A DNA stretch of 64,000 bases, taken from contig JAJNNY010000017.1 of assembly GCA_022453515.1 (NCBI GenBank), positions 248,001 through 312,000 on the forward strand, written 5' to 3'. The notes under the pieces were generated by a model. It saw nothing but the letters and a program-made list of their open reading frames with translations, did not search any database and was not told the DNA's origin. Below are positions 10,600 to 23,560 of the stretch, piece by piece (position 1 is the stretch's first letter; each line of letters begins with the position of its first letter). Origin of the DNA: Astrocystis sublimbata. Its lineage: Eukaryota > Ascomycota > Sordariomycetes > Xylariales > Xylariaceae. Made by a program: the position numbers and the translations under genes.

Positions 10600-11323
10600 C
10601 TAACGTCTCGACTGGGCTATCTGGACATTATCGTACGAGGTCCCCCGTACCGTCCCACCAGCCATCGACGTCCGCACATTCCTGCGGAATCCGTCGCGGC
10701 TAGCGCGCAGGTCCTCGGCGGCCTCCTTGTTGAGCGGGTCCGAGGCGTTCGGCTCGAGGAAGAGGAACTGCATACCGACGATGACGGCGTTCAGGTTGAG
10801 TACGGGCTTCCAGTCCTCGCGCAGGATGTTAAGGCACACCTTCCCCTCGAGGTCGATGTTGGGGTGGTAGATCTTCTGCTGGCAGCGGACCTTGGGCGGC
10901 TCGTGGGGGTAGTTGGAGCTCATGTTGAAGGTGAAGGTGAACTTGCCGCCGGCGTAGACGCCCTCGTCAGGCTTGATCTCGAGAATGAAGTTGAGTATAT
11001 CGTCAGGGTCGGGGAATTCCGTCTTCATCGTCGTGCCTAACGACAGCTCTGAGAGATCTGCAGCGGGTGAGCAACACGGCGATCAGAACCATCTTCATCC
11101 CAAGCCTACGGAGGACCAGAGCGAAAGGACTGGCCTGATTTGGCAAGGCATACCTTTTTGTACCCGTAGTTGGGCGGCAGTGACCTTCTTCTTCTTCCCC
11201 CCTGCCGCGTCGGCATTGTCCTGCTTCTGCTGCTCCTTTTTCTACGAGAAAACACGTCAGAAGCCATGCCAAGCCGCATCATGTTTGCTACACCATCCCT
11301 ACCATAGACCATATTTTCAACAT
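10600..11323 (-). CDS. UBC12: NEDD8-conjugating enzyme E2 Ubc12
   Basis: E2 enzyme that receives NEDD8/Rub1 from the Uba3-Ula1 E1 and transfers it to cullins, controlling SCF-type ligases. Exons inferred (- strand): 11323-11303, 11241-11154, 11057-10600, giving 188 aa. Exon 1 encodes only seven residues (MLKIWSM), the Ubc12-specific N-terminal peptide known in the family to dock the E1. A Lys-rich linker KKKKVTAAQLRVQKDLSEL follows. The UBC fold contains YPHEPPKV, the HPN motif (101-103) and catalytic Cys111 in EGKVCLNILREDW. The C-terminal helix block NKEAAEDLR and NVRTSMAGGTV are typical. Introns are 61 and 96 bp; phases match. Starting from the internal Met at 11028 would lose the E1-docking tail and the first part of the domain. 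Confidence 0.95.
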
Positions 11324-12414
11324 GTTGATGACTGGCAGAGAGAGGATGCTGCTGGGCGACGGTCGCTGTCTCGTTCTCGTGGTCGGGTGACGGGGTGGGA
11401 GCGGGCCGTCGAGTCGAGGTGAGGGGTATACGAGCGCAGGCGCAGGCGCAGATAAAGTGACAGATATCAGAAGAAATCGCCGAAAAAAGGCAGTGTAGAA
11501 GTTTAGAATTTGAACGGTTGAGTGGGAGTTTGTAGTGGGTTGATGACACGGCTGAAGTGGGATATGAGGTTGCTTAACTGCAAATGTCGGCGACAACACA
11601 GACTGATAAGGTACTTACTTTACTTACCTTAGGTACGTTACCTAAGGTACGTAACGTACCTAAGGTACTTACCTAGGAACCTACCCAAGCCCCCAAGTTT
11701 GCTTGGCTGCCACTTATGATTGAGAGGGCCACTGCAGGTGGGCACTGCTTGAAATGGCAGGGTGCGTAAGTACCTAGGTACCTTACTGACCTCCTCCTAC
11801 TGGATTACCTTAACGGCTCATGTTCGGACCCTGCCCCCTGCCCCTGCCTGTACATACATACAAACGATTTGGTCCTCTCCATACATGTGTATCCCGAGCT
11901 TCACTCAGACAGGTCTCGTACATAGGTAGTCTCTAATTTATCTGGATTTTTAAGGCTACATTAATATCAATATCAAACAGTATTGGCACAAAAGAAGTTG
12001 TCGTGAGACAGAATTCTAGAAGAGGCTAGCTAACCTCTTCGGACGTAGATTAGTAAGACATCGGGGGAGTCAAGGTGCAAACCGCACCTGCAGTCAAGTC
12101 CATCCTCCCTCCTTTGGCATCTGACGTCTACACGAACCTAATATCCATCTACTGCCCGGAGGCCCCGTCCTTGACTCGACACGCTCTATCCGCCAACTCC
12201 TAATGCAACTGACCAACATGAGAAAATGGCCCAGAGCTCTCGGACCTTGAGCGGTTGGAACGATTGTACAGAAGAGAAGCATGGGTTTCGACTATGGTAT
12301 AGAATGACTTGAAAAACGAGGGTATCTAACATCGAAAAATATCGAAACACTGCGCCGCCATGCTTGGACATGGGGAAGGCCGTCTGGCGGACCTGACTGG
12401 CATCTTGTCCAAGA
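11324..12414. other. Intergenic region upstream of UBC12 and downstream of apsA
   Basis: About 1.1 kb. It contains a CCTAAGG/GGTACGTT inverted repeat at 11627-11665 and further TACCTAGGTACC words at 11770-11785. Frames at 11.1-11.6 kb on the minus strand overlap the UBC12 leader exon and promoter and are not coding. 11.8-12.4 kb shows no recognisable gene. Confidence 0.5.
11627..11665. repeat. Perfect 13-bp inverted repeat (CCTTAGGTACGTT arms)
   Basis: Left arm 11627-11639 and right arm 11653-11665 are exact reverse complements, separated by a 13-nt spacer that itself contains ACCTAAGGTACGT. It sits about 300 bp upstream of the UBC12 start codon and belongs to the TAGG/CCTA word family seen throughout the window. 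Confidence 0.85.
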
Positions 12415-15400
12415 TCAAAATCCCCTGAACGGGTCTTCACCGTAGTGTGATTCTTCATCTCCCGCCCTGCTACCAGCGTAGTACGAGTTCGTTCCGCGAC
12501 TGCCGCCGCGCGACCCGTAGATGTCTCGGTGTCGGCTGCGACTATGGCGGCGGCGGCGCTCCTTGCTCTGCCTTCGAGCTCTGTGCCGCGTTTCCTCCGT
12601 TCTGTTGGGGGTGCTAGGCACGTTCGCAAGCGGACTAATGAAGGCTTCCATTCGAACCGTGCCGATCGCCTCGAAGAAGTTGCCGTTAGGGCGCGACAAC
12701 GCATCCGACGTCCGTTGCGAGCCCGCCGCACTGTTGGCCCGTGTCATGTTGCTCGACACTTGGGACTTGATGTCGGAAAAGCCCGCCGTGTCGAAGCTGG
12801 CTCCTGCCGCACTGTTGGCAGAGTCGTGCATCGAGCTGGGCGCCGGAGAGAAGCCACGGAATGAGACTGGAGGGGGGACATGCCCCCCGGTGTTGCTTCT
12901 CTTTCTCCCGTGAAGGGCCACCTGGCTGGCGCACTCGTGCACGCGCCCTTGGCCTCGGCCGTTGAATCGCTGGATCCTCGGAGGCGCAGCAGAGTCATTG
13001 GACAGATCACGTTGATGCGTTGCTATGGGCCCAAGCCCGTCAGCATCCATATCTACAGGGAAACTCGGCAGAGGTTCCGGCTCCTCGGGGAGGCTAGATT
13101 GTATATCTGGACCATGACGCCTTGTAAAAGTTGGGTTCCTGCCCTTGGTTAGCCGTATGGAATCGCGAATTCCCCCTCGCTTGATCTTGGCCTTGGATAT
13201 ATCCCGGTCGGGAGGAGGAGCGGCCTTCGGGGGCGCAAGAGACGGTGTGATATCTGGAACTTCCTGCTGGGAGTGAGCGAGGAACGAGAGGGACATGAGC
13301 CAGAGGTAGTGGCGTTCAGCCGAGATGGCCGTAAATTTCAAGGCTCTCTGAGGCGTCAGGATCAGGATGGACCGGTTGAAAATGTGAGTTTCTCCTTTCG
13401 GGATAGGGTTATCGTCCTTCACATCCAGAACGGACTGAATAGTCACTACATTTCTGTTAACATAGGCAATGCGGCAATATAGAGGCAGCACAACTCACGT
13501 TTACGTCCGGGTTTGCCCATCAGGGCGTTACCAGATACCGGCTGCTTGCTACTCCACAGGATCGCTCGTTCGTACGGAGACAGCCACACCCATCGCTTAT
13601 GACGGTCGTTGCTATTCTCCTCTCGGCTGCCGTCAGCCACCCCAAAAGACTTTCGCCTCCGAACGTACTTGAACATCCATTCGCCGACCATTGTCTGGGC
13701 AATCGCCTCTACAACACCGGGAGCTTGTTGCGAGCTGGCAACAGAAAATGCGTTGGTGAGTTCAGTGTTTGCTGTATTGTTAGATAGTTGATGCCTATGA
13801 GTGTGATATCCGTTCCGCGGCGCCGTGATGTCATTGTCTGGCAGAGGAGGCAACTGAGGGCTTTCCGGTGCGTCCTCGGACCCTGACAAGAGGGGTGGCG
13901 AACGGCTGCCTTGCCTCCGGTATCGTCCACCCCGAGGTAGAGCAGCTACAGAACGGACCTTCCGGAGGCTATTGTTACTATAAATGCTACCCTTGCGTCG
14001 ACGTTGCCAGCCGCCTCCGTAACGTGAGGGACTGTGCGGCCCATCACTGGGCGCACTGGCTGTGAAGGCTGGCTGCCTTGAGCTTGCTCGGGTGGGGATA
14101 GGAAATGGAGGTTCTTTTATATCAGGAAGGCTAGGGCTTCCGGAGCGACCATGATGTGTGGATATACCGTTCTGAACCATGGCAGCCTTCCGCATACCGC
14201 TCCCCCGCGAACTTGCATTCGTTCCGACTGAGGGTGGTCGAGACGACTGTTTTCGAACGGGGGCGTTGCGGGCATTGCGTGCATTGGCCAGAGTGAAGCT
14301 ACTGTATATTTCAGACTGTCCGGCTTGTTTCGCGATACTCTGCGAATCTCTTGCCGATGGCCCAACAACACTGTCTGGTGACATCGAGCCCATTGAAGGA
14401 GTGGACTCCTTCCCATGTCTGTTCGTTCCGGGATTCGGGTTGGGAGCCGAAAGAGCTGTTCGATATTCCACATCGCTAAAGTCACCATCCTCGAACTCAT
14501 CTCCATCATCAGAACTTCCGACATCGAAACCAGCAAACAAGCTGCTTATACGAGGGGGCCTTTGCAGGAATCCTCTGTCGCCGGACAAAGGGCCATTGTC
14601 ATTGTTGCCCGGATAGTTATCGTGAGCCTCCGATGCATACCATCGTTTCGCCTGATGTGATGATTCGAAACTCTGCTTTTTCGCTAGTCGCCTAGGATTT
14701 CGTGCCGGCAGCTTCCCTGGCACGGGAGTGAAGGCATGAGCTTCGATCTCTGGATTCGCTTTGGGGGAAGATGGCCGGGACGAAATAGCGGAGGGATGCA
14801 AGTGCCTAGGCAATCTATCAAGTCTTTTGTCTACTCGAATCTCTTCCGTCTGGACGGCAACAGACTGAGACATGACTACAGGTTGCTGGATAATAGAGAC
14901 CTGGCAACCAATATCTTTTGAGTGCTGAGGAAGACGATGCTCGCGGGGAGTTGGCGGGAGGCTTGTTGGTGGGACGACGCTGATACTGGGGATTGTCAAA
15001 GGGGCTACGTGCTTGCGATCAGGAGCCTTATCAGTCTGTGTGGCAGCTGATCTCGTTTCTGCAGCTTTCATAGTTGTTTCGGAAGCGGACATCCGGGTAG
15101 AGAACGGGGGCATCCCTGGAGCGCTCAGAGGTTCAGTAGTTTGGGACCCAGACGATACCGTTGTACGCATTGTAGGTTTGGCGTCGTCTGATCCATTCGA
15201 ACGGTTGACATGAACTCGTTTTCGACGCTGGTTCGCTTCGATCTCGCTGTCGCCACGCTGCGACCTCTCTATCTCTTCCAACAGGTCCTCCGCCCTCGCC
15301 ACAGATTCCCGGGACGATGGTTTTGAAGGGGCTAACTCGGGTGAAGGAGGTGGTGAGTATTGCACGGCCGCATCTGTGTACTCCGCGGTTTGTTTGGAGA

Positions 15401-16502
15401 ACTGGATCTCTTCGTCCTCCTTTATATCGTCTTGAACTGTTGCGAGCACAGTCGGGTTGGTAAGTCGCCGTCCTCGAGCCAGGCTACCAGAGCGCGAGCG
15501 AGAACGAATCTGACTTTCAATACTAAAGTTGCGCTGGTGCTTCCTGGATATGACGCTCTCGCGACTCAAGTTACGATTGTGGCCAGGATTCGAAAGCACG
15601 CTCTGTCGACCGTCCGGGTCCGTTTCAGAGTCTTCGTCTTCGTCAAAGTTCAGTTCGTCAGCTAGGCTGATTCCGTTGAGTTTGCCTAAGCCAGCGCCAT
15701 TGATAGCAGAGAATCGAACACTACTTGTCAAGCTGTGGGTACGGGCACTAGCACTGTCATTGTCGTTATCTTCAGCGTCGCTTTCCAGCCCAGGCTGAGC
15801 AACATTTGCTTGTGCCAATTGAAGCGATTCAACCTCTTCGAGTACAGCTTTCAGTCGGGTCTCAGCTACATGGACTCTTCGCTCAAATTTCCGTCGCTCC
15901 TCTTCCCAGTCGTCCCTTTCCTTCGCCCACAAATTATGCACTCTTTGTGAATCTTCTTCCTGTGCTCGGATCTTCTTCTGTGCCGCTTCGAGTCGTCTTT
16001 TCGTATCCGCTGATGTTTCTATAGCTTCGTCTCGCTCCTGCGTGATGTCACCAAGAGCCGACGAGGTTCCTCCCTCGAGCACAGCTAATTGGCGTTTGAG
16101 AGATCGGGACTCTTTTGCCGTTTCGGATATGTTTGACTGCAACACCTCTTTTTCCTCCTGAACGCCATGCAACGATGTTTCCAAGTCTTCGATAATCTTC
16201 AGTTTATCATCCTGGTCACGTCGGAGGGCGAGGATCTCCGATACAAGATTGGCATGCAATGTTGGAGTAAACCGCCGAGGATCCAAAATACTTAGATTCT
16301 CTTCAGCAGCCAACTCCCTGGAGATGCGCTTGTTTCGATTCTCGGTCTTCTCGGCCGGCGAGTCTGGTGGGGAGGAGGATGGTATGCCCGTCGGTGTTAT
16401 GGATCGTCGCGGCTTTCTCGATTTTCGAGACGGTGTCCGATATGGAGTGCCTACTGGCGTTGGCAAGGCTGCAGCGGCTGCCTTCTTTAGCTCGTCCTCC
16501 AT
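12415..16502 (-). CDS. apsA: ApsA/Num1/Mcp5-type cortical nuclear-migration protein with C-terminal PH domain
   Basis: Cortical anchor for dynein that positions nuclei and mitochondria in hyphae and conidiophores. Exons inferred (- strand): 16502-13499 and 13445-12415, giving 1344 aa. The 53-bp intron has donor GTGAGT and acceptor ATGTAG and yields the conserved GRKLTIQSVLDVKDD join across the PH domain. The N-terminal 75 residues are basic, Ser/Pro-rich. About 80-235 is a strongly charged coiled coil (ERDEAIETSADTKRRLEAAQ is part of it), as in family members that bind dynein or membranes. The middle about 240-925 is a long Ser/Pro/Arg-rich disordered stretch. The Mcp5-type PH domain spans about 930-1063 (GEWMFKYVRRR ... 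ERHYLWLMSLSFLAHS), expected to bind PI(4,5)P2. The tail of about 280 residues is Ser/Arg-rich with an RRRHSRSRHRD-like cluster. An additional upstream exon cannot be excluded, since A. nidulans ApsA is longer. Confidence 0.87.
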
Positions 16503-19500
16503 TTTTCCGGTAGGTACTGCTCAATCTGCTTATACACGCCCTTCCCAACGACGATTTGGCTGTCCCAATGGTGCGGGACCGATGGATCTGGCTATCTATG
16601 GAGTTAACAAAACCATAACCAGCGCATTTTGACAGCGATCATCCCATATATTCGATGTAGGTCTATGCGCGAAGGACTGGGCTGTCTCGCATATATCTAC
16701 TAATGGAGAGAAGTCCCCCGAGAATAAGCAAAGACTAGGCAGTCTTTGCGAGGTACAGGTTGTCTCTCGCGTTGGACGTTCAAGTCTAGCCCCACCGTTA
16801 GCACGGTTGTCCCTGCTCAAACGCGGAAGGACGGATTTGAATCAGGGATGATTTGGTTTTGAATCAAGTCGCACGACGGTGAGTCGCGTTGCAAGGGATT
16901 GATGATGGATAGAATTATAGACTTTCGCCAGTGAGACAGTGATTCGTCGAGAAAGCTGGCCTAGTCTGCACCAAGGTAATGCAGATTGAAGAGTCGCTGT
17001 GTTACTTACCTTCAGGTTCTTGTCTGGGGTAAACCCATTTACATCTGATCTTTCAATGGACAAGGTTGGACCCTTACCATTAAAGCTCCGTCGCTCGGGC
17101 GGGCCCTTGACAAGGTGTATTGATCCGAATTGAGGCGAGAGGCTTCGTTCCACGACACCTTGGCCAACACGCCCAATCATGCCAAAATCATGCAGGAACG
17201 AGACAGGGAGTTCAATCGTATAGCGGCGCGTATTATAACCGTCTGGGTATCTAACAAATCGTGGGGCAGATCCCAATCAGTGATGGCAACGAAGGGACCT
17301 GCATTAAGTTGCATTGTCAGCTGCAACCTCATTATAGCTTTGCGTTGGTCAGGACACCAAAGCGCCCCGGCTACAACCGCCAACGTAGCACTGGTACCGG
17401 CCTAGTATACACTAGGATGTAATCGATTTTTTTTCTCCTCCAAATTGTTCACGGACACGGCGTTGCAGTAAACTAACCTAGACGTCCATATGCGCTCAGG
17501 TAAGCCTGCGCACGACCAGTTTGTGTCGCTGCTATTTCGTCGAAAATATGACAATCTTTAGGTGTCGGTCCGTCCCGTGGGCATCGTGTGACTCTGATTC
17601 CGATTCTCCTTTTCGAATGCCCTGTTGCTTGTAGAAAACTTCTTCCTGATGTTGATTTCCCTCGGAAGGGGAAGACGTGATGTGAGACGTAGCAAAAAAT
17701 ATAAAAATAAAAAATAAGGAAAGGTGTAACTCTAATGGCTAGATTGCCGCGAAGGTCGATCTCGCGGGATCTCCCTGAATGCCAATGTTTATATCAAGTT
17801 ATTGTTCTCCATATCGCGACAATAATAAGTTCACACAAAGGGCTCGATACAGAGGAGAAGCAAGATGCAAAGATTCATTTGCAACGGCAGCAAAATGGCC
17901 TTCAGAGTGGCGAGAGTGGCATGACGAGTGCCAGGCCCCCAGGGTTCCTGAACCCCGTCCCATGTCCGTGTACCTGTCCTGGACTGAGAAAGAGGTACGC
18001 GATATCCACTCTTGTGGACATGCCCCTGGCCTACGACGAACGACATTAGCATGGAGGTACTGCCGCCGGGCACTACGTCACGAAATACTGCAGACTAATC
18101 GTACTCGTAGACCTATCGTAACGTTTGAATTCACCCTTGCGTTGTTCCGGTGTACTTGCGTATCTAATGACCACGAGGTGAGCACGAGGTAGAAGCGTCC
18201 CCCATCCTTTTGGTAGCACCGGCTCTCATGTAGAGATCCGCATATGTTACAGACTTATTTAAGAACCAGGGAATTTTGTTGCATATCGTCTGTTCATTCT
18301 GCTGTTTTTTTAAAGTTACGCGCACCTCCGCTATATGTACACTGTATCACCTGCTACCTGGGTGTAGTTGGACATAAGTAGTCATGTCCCACACTGACGG
18401 GATCATCAGAGACCCAGTACTTAAGTTCGGTCGAACTAGTGCAAAGCAATCTGAAAAGGGGAGCGATGGACCCCTGGGATTGATTAGGTGCTAGTCTCAA
18501 TTCATTAGGCTAATAGAACTCAGCTCCAGATGCAGCGTAGCGTATACTCGTAGAGCCTACATAGATGACCCCCAAAAAAAGACTTGAAGAGTTACTTGTC
18601 CAGCTTGTCTGTCTCGATTATAAGTTAGGTTGCATGATTCCACCACCTACAAGTGCACCGTATCTTATGTCTTAGGCATCAGAAACGTTTCAGACGAATG
18701 AGATACTAAGGCTGACGACTCACGAATTGATTGGCGGCCAGCATCGTTGTTGCGTAGGTACCTAGGTAATGTAGGTAGTATACCAAATTCCAGTTTGACA
18801 ATCTACCACGCAAGCAAGGAATTACCCAATTTCAAAAGACGAGCCGGCCTGGGCGAGCTAGACTCTATCGGACTGTATCTATGCACATATTCAGCATGGG
18901 CGTTCTTGCTAGTACATATTTTTAATCCGAAGAAACCTTGTACACCATCCACTGTAACTCTGCGGAACCAGCCGACTTGATCTTGTACCCACCCAAACCC
19001 CCCACTTGGTTAGATGATTAATTGTGTGTACGTTGTATGTACATTCTGTAGGAAACGCATGCGTACGATAACTACCTACTAATGCGCATGCGCACGCACA
19101 TATGATCCCTTTGGCTGGATAACTGTTTACGATAACTCGACGATCCAACGAGCCTCTCAGGTAAGAGACGCTCAGCCATGCAATTTCCTTTTCCGATATC
19201 ATCCCACTTCTTGTTCAAAGAGATCTTGGATTCGGGTGGTTCTTGCATTCCGTTCGGCTCCGGGGAACGATGCACTGGAAAAGAAATAGCCACATGGGGT
19301 AAGAACCATTCTGCACGAATCATATTGTGTTGTCTAACAGACCTTCGGACCTGACAATGTCACTGACGGCGTCCGGGCCCACAGGAGCTTTCTCCAATCG
19401 CATTACATAGTAGGTTGAGCAGCAACGCCCAGAGCCTGCCAACCCGTATGTAATGAGTACAAAGATTCCATTCTACCTAGCTCCGATTTCAGGTCAGTCG

Positions 19501-22500
19501 CTAGCTTCATGGAGGAATGTTATTCGTAAGTACATAGTACACTGCCTAAGCGTAAAAGTTTACTCCCTTGCAGCGGGTTGGATTTTGAGCACGCATATGC
19601 GTAAGGCTGGAGCAGGAATGGACCTAGATGATAGTAGCTCTTCAGCTAGCGCCTCATTGTCTTTTTTTTTGTCATTGTAGATGATCTGTGGCGTAGCTGT
19701 ACAGAAACCGAGCGTTTCAGACAAATCCATGGCTTCTATTAGCCTCCCGGCATCAGTTGATTTTTCTGGCCAGAATACCGCTAGACATCAAGATTAACCA
19801 CTGCGTATGTAATGTCGAAGCACTAGTAGCAACATTGAAATATGCCAGTCGAGGCAGAGTTAAAAATAAAAAAATAAAATAAAAATAAAAAGTGAGCCGG
19901 GTGCTAGCAGGGGGCGCTGGCTAGATGTACAATAACTGGCTCCCTTTTTTTTAAACTCTGCCTCGCCAGTCATGCTGTATTCAATTGCACTCGAGACCGT
20001 AATTCTACACAAAAAGTTGAAACCCAAGGCAATAATCACCTGAGCTCCAGCTCCCCCACCCATATCATGTGAATCGTGAGCAATGCAAGCTAAAGCCACA
20101 AAACTCGCCTTAAGCATGAGTCCTGCAACGCTAGCAACAGGAGCATGGATTATCTACAGAGTAACACCACCAATGCATGTATTTCTCTCCTTTCTCACCC
20201 GAACTCATGGTACTGTACTGCCTAATGTAAACAAATATTTGCTTGGGACCATACATAGGCGGTTGTGCACAGACCAGTCTCCCGGGTCTGTACTTCAAAT
20301 CCTGGACCCGCGGATGTTTACCGTTTCTGATCATCTCTCTCAGAATTACGAGCCTCCACTTGAAGCAGTACCGAACTTTTTATCCCTACCGAGTACCAGT
20401 CCCATCCGAAAACTGGCGTTGGGCAGCCCTGCCTATCTTCTAACGCCACCTGTGCATGCGTAAGTAGTACTACGTAAGTCTGCGCTCGGAACGACTATAC
20501 ACCTGTAAACTCATATGCCGACCTTCGTAGTCTAGGACTTGCAATACTACACTATTGCTATCACATCTAGGCCCATATACTTCATCCAACAGCCACTGCG
20601 CAGGAGACTGGTCAAGAATGCATACTCGTACAAAGGGTGCTTCTCGATCTAGCCCCTACCATTAGATACTTTGTATTACCTCCCAAATCCTTGCAACCGA
20701 AATGATTGAGATACTAGGGGGCTAGCTCCTACCCCTGACAGCTATGGATAGTATTACCGTGTGACCCCACTATCACCTACTCGTACACGGTACTGGAGTA
20801 GGAATTTGTGTGCTCGTTGACCGTACAAGACCGTACTATTCTAGATATATAGTAGGTGATGGAATGAATACCTTGCGAAAATCTAATTACCAAGTAATCG
20901 GGCGCCTGAGCTCAGCTATCGGTAGCCCCCATCCCACAATTCCAAAGAAGGTATACGCATCGCAGTATACACGCCCATTTGACTTTTTTTACTTTTGCAG
21001 ATTCGAGAACTTAAATATATGTTGAGTGTAGTTATACAACAGCACCTGTTGCTCGCTGCGTTACGTTTCTTACCAACTTCAAAGGTTTGCCTTGAGCTAT
21101 ATTGTGTGCTCTTAAATCGAATACCTATAGGCCGGGGGGCAGGCTCAGCAGGGTCTCCCACTCCGTATAATCGTGCGTACACCAGTATGCACTGCAGCAC
21201 CAACACCCAGGCGGGCCAGGCGAACGGGGATCCAGGGGGGCAGGATAGTGTGATAGCACATTAGTCTCACCAGCCGGCAGCACATATTAAACCCTGGGTA
21301 AAATATGGGGAGCTGGAGACTACGTAACTAGCATCGTCGGCGGTGCTCGGGTGGATGTGTGATCCCCTGACGCTCGGGCCTTTATACCTTTCAAGGTTCT
21401 CATGCATGCGAAAAGTGTCACAACACACGAAATGGCACCCAGACCGTTTAGCGAAATAGCCATCCAGAACGCCGCTTCCGTGTTCCATCCGCGTAGAACA
21501 ATCATTGCCTATCATCATCGGCTTCACGACTCCAAACCCCCAATTGAAGCTTATGAAAAGGGGCCATATCAGTTGCTGCGCCCCCTTGAACCCGATATCC
21601 TCATTTACTTTCGTCGCACTGCAAGTATGCATGCATGGACAGTTCACGAATTACATCAACAATGCTAATAATACGTAGTCATCGGTTTGTATCTAAAGCA
21701 CCCAGTCGACATTGTATAAGGTTCATTATCGTACACGTGCAATGTAACAGTGGGAAAGTCACCTGGGTGTATTGCTTGATTCGTTAAAGTGGGGGTTAGC
21801 CGTTCCTATTGCACAAGTCGGCGCTCGAGGTCAAGATGCATTTATTGCCACTTCGGAAGAGCAGTTCTGGGGCTGGTGAAGGTGATGACACTCCCGGTTT
21901 CACTGCATTCTCGAGCCTATCACTCCAGGCAGAGGTATCTCCAGCCCCCTTCAAATCGAACCACTGACCAGAGACATTATGAGGTGTCCACTGATTAATC
22001 GCCCAAAGCTCAGCTCTCTAGCCGAGTCTATAGTCTCAAAGTGGTACCTGGCGTTGTCCAGACCCGTAGATCGGAGCACTTTCAACGACCACGAATCCCT
22101 CGCCATGTGATTGGACTGGACAAGCCACCCCTTTGACCTTTGGGTGGCTCTAAAATCAGCTTTACATGATGCAGCTGTCGAATTTGTCCATAAGTCAGCT
22201 GTAAGCCTATCAAGTTGTCTCATACAATGCTTTGGGGCCTATTTTAAAGGATCTACCGGACCGATGCTATTGGTATTAATTTTTACACTGATGAAACGAG
22301 TGACGCAATTCAATGTCTGTGATGAATGCGTTGTATGTGCAGCGGTATCTGGAGCGGAAAATCTACCTAGTCAATGTTGCTAATCCTCGACAAAGGCCTG
22401 CCTCCAAGTAATTCGTCATGGCATTACTTTGTAGAGACTGTAGTTGAAACCTCGCTAAAACACACGAGGACACATCACTCATTATTATACGTACAGTTAT

Positions 22501-23005
22501 GTGAAGAGCAGACCCAGAAGCTTCCACCACTGGTAGCCTGAAGTTCGAAAATGGGATCTAATATCACAACTATTTCCCATTTCACACTAGTAGGAGGTTC
22601 TCTTGTGACCATCGCTCTGCGCGGCGAGGTCACGTTGTTGGAAAACTTGTTGTCCGAGGCTTCAGGAAAAGGATAGCTGATCTTGAAGGTTTTTTTTTTT
22701 GTTTCCTAAGAGGTATATAAATCAAATGAAATGTTTTTGTACCTCAAATCATCTAACAACAAGCATGTCTTAGATGTTTCCGATCTCCTTCATGTGCCAC
22801 CAATAGTCACCAACTACTTCATAACATGGGGCTAGACTCCCTTTCTGGGAATGTGGTATATAAAATGTGTTCATGTCGATGATAGAGGCCCGGAACTGTT
22901 GTCAAGGATCCCAGATCCTGAACTCAGCAACAATGACACCTCAGGGACAATCTGATAAGTTGTCTCGCCACCGACCAGCTTCCCGCGGGTGATCCGTGTA
23001 AGATT
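16503..23005. other. Gene-poor region, no credible gene seen
   Basis: About 6.5 kb starting with the apsA 5' flank. Scattered frames of 60-145 codons occur on both strands but none shows a conserved domain or a phase-consistent exon chain. A hydrophobic minus-strand frame at 21320-21505 (WNTEAAFWMAISLNGLGAIS region) could be a membrane-protein relic. Short TAGGTACCTAGG words occur near 18754-18780. Base composition becomes progressively AT-richer to the right. Confidence 0.55.
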
Positions 23006-23560
23006 TTAAGTCCAGGAGTCACAGATTCTTGAAAAAAATGTAGAGTGACCATAGCACTTCTTCCAATTATGAGCACAGATCTGGCCTCCTTGAAGGGGAC
23101 CGCCACAAAAGCCTGCAATCTGCGAATAGGCATTTTCAATCTCCCATTGAGGACAAGTCTGTGCGGCTCCCCAGGAGCAACCCCACACGACTGAGCTGGC
23201 GTATCGGGCCAGCAACATCCCCGACTGCTTTTCCCAGCGGGGGATTTTGGTGCCATTATTGCACCAGCCGCTGAATATTGCGAGCGCTCCATCGTGGTCA
23301 TCTTGCCGTTCCATAGCTTTGTAACATGTATGTTCCGTGCTGGGGATGGGCTTATTAGGGTCTCCGCGCTTTATATATCCCGTGGGAAAGACGGCATCGG
23401 CCAACTGAATAGGTTCACCGTATATATCCTCGGCCGTTAGGGACGATGAATTCGTCAGGCGGGGCACGAAGTACATGCCATCTTTCAGATTCGGATCGAC
23501 CATGTAACAGCTGGCGAGGACAGCGCCAGCGGCGGTTAAGAAGATTGTGTTGAATTGCAT
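23006..23560 (-). CDS. Small cysteine-rich secreted protein, candidate effector
   Basis: Intronless 184-aa protein that I do not assign to a named family. The N-terminus MQFNTIFLTAAGAVLASCYM is a good secretory signal peptide with cleavage probably near residue 17-19. The mature part has eight cysteines at 79, 100, 128, 136, 152, 162, 169 and 180, an even number suited to four disulphides, and is Trp/Gly-rich (GWCNNG, WGCSWG, CPQWE). There is no transmembrane segment or GPI signal. N-glycosylation sequons occur near 37 (NSS) and 102 (NGT). The gene is isolated in an AT-rich, gene-poor stretch, a setting in which effectors of plant- or insect-associated fungi are often found. Function is unknown; a secreted antimicrobial, enzyme-inhibitor or effector role is possible. 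Confidence 0.72.
   Translation of the reverse strand: MQFNTIFLTAAGAVLASCYMVDPNLKDGMYFVPRLTNSSSLTAEDIYGEPIQLADAVFPTGYIKRGDPNKPIPSTEHTCYKAMERQDDHDGALAIFSGWCNNGTKIPRWEKQSGMLLARYASSVVWGCSWGAAQTCPQWEIENAYSQIAGFCGGPLQGGQICAHNWKKCYGHSTFFSRICDSWT

Noticed and set aside
7894..16502. Secondary-metabolite or dedicated pathway cluster
   Set aside because: Neighbouring genes are unrelated housekeeping functions with no PKS, NRPS, terpene or tailoring enzymes.
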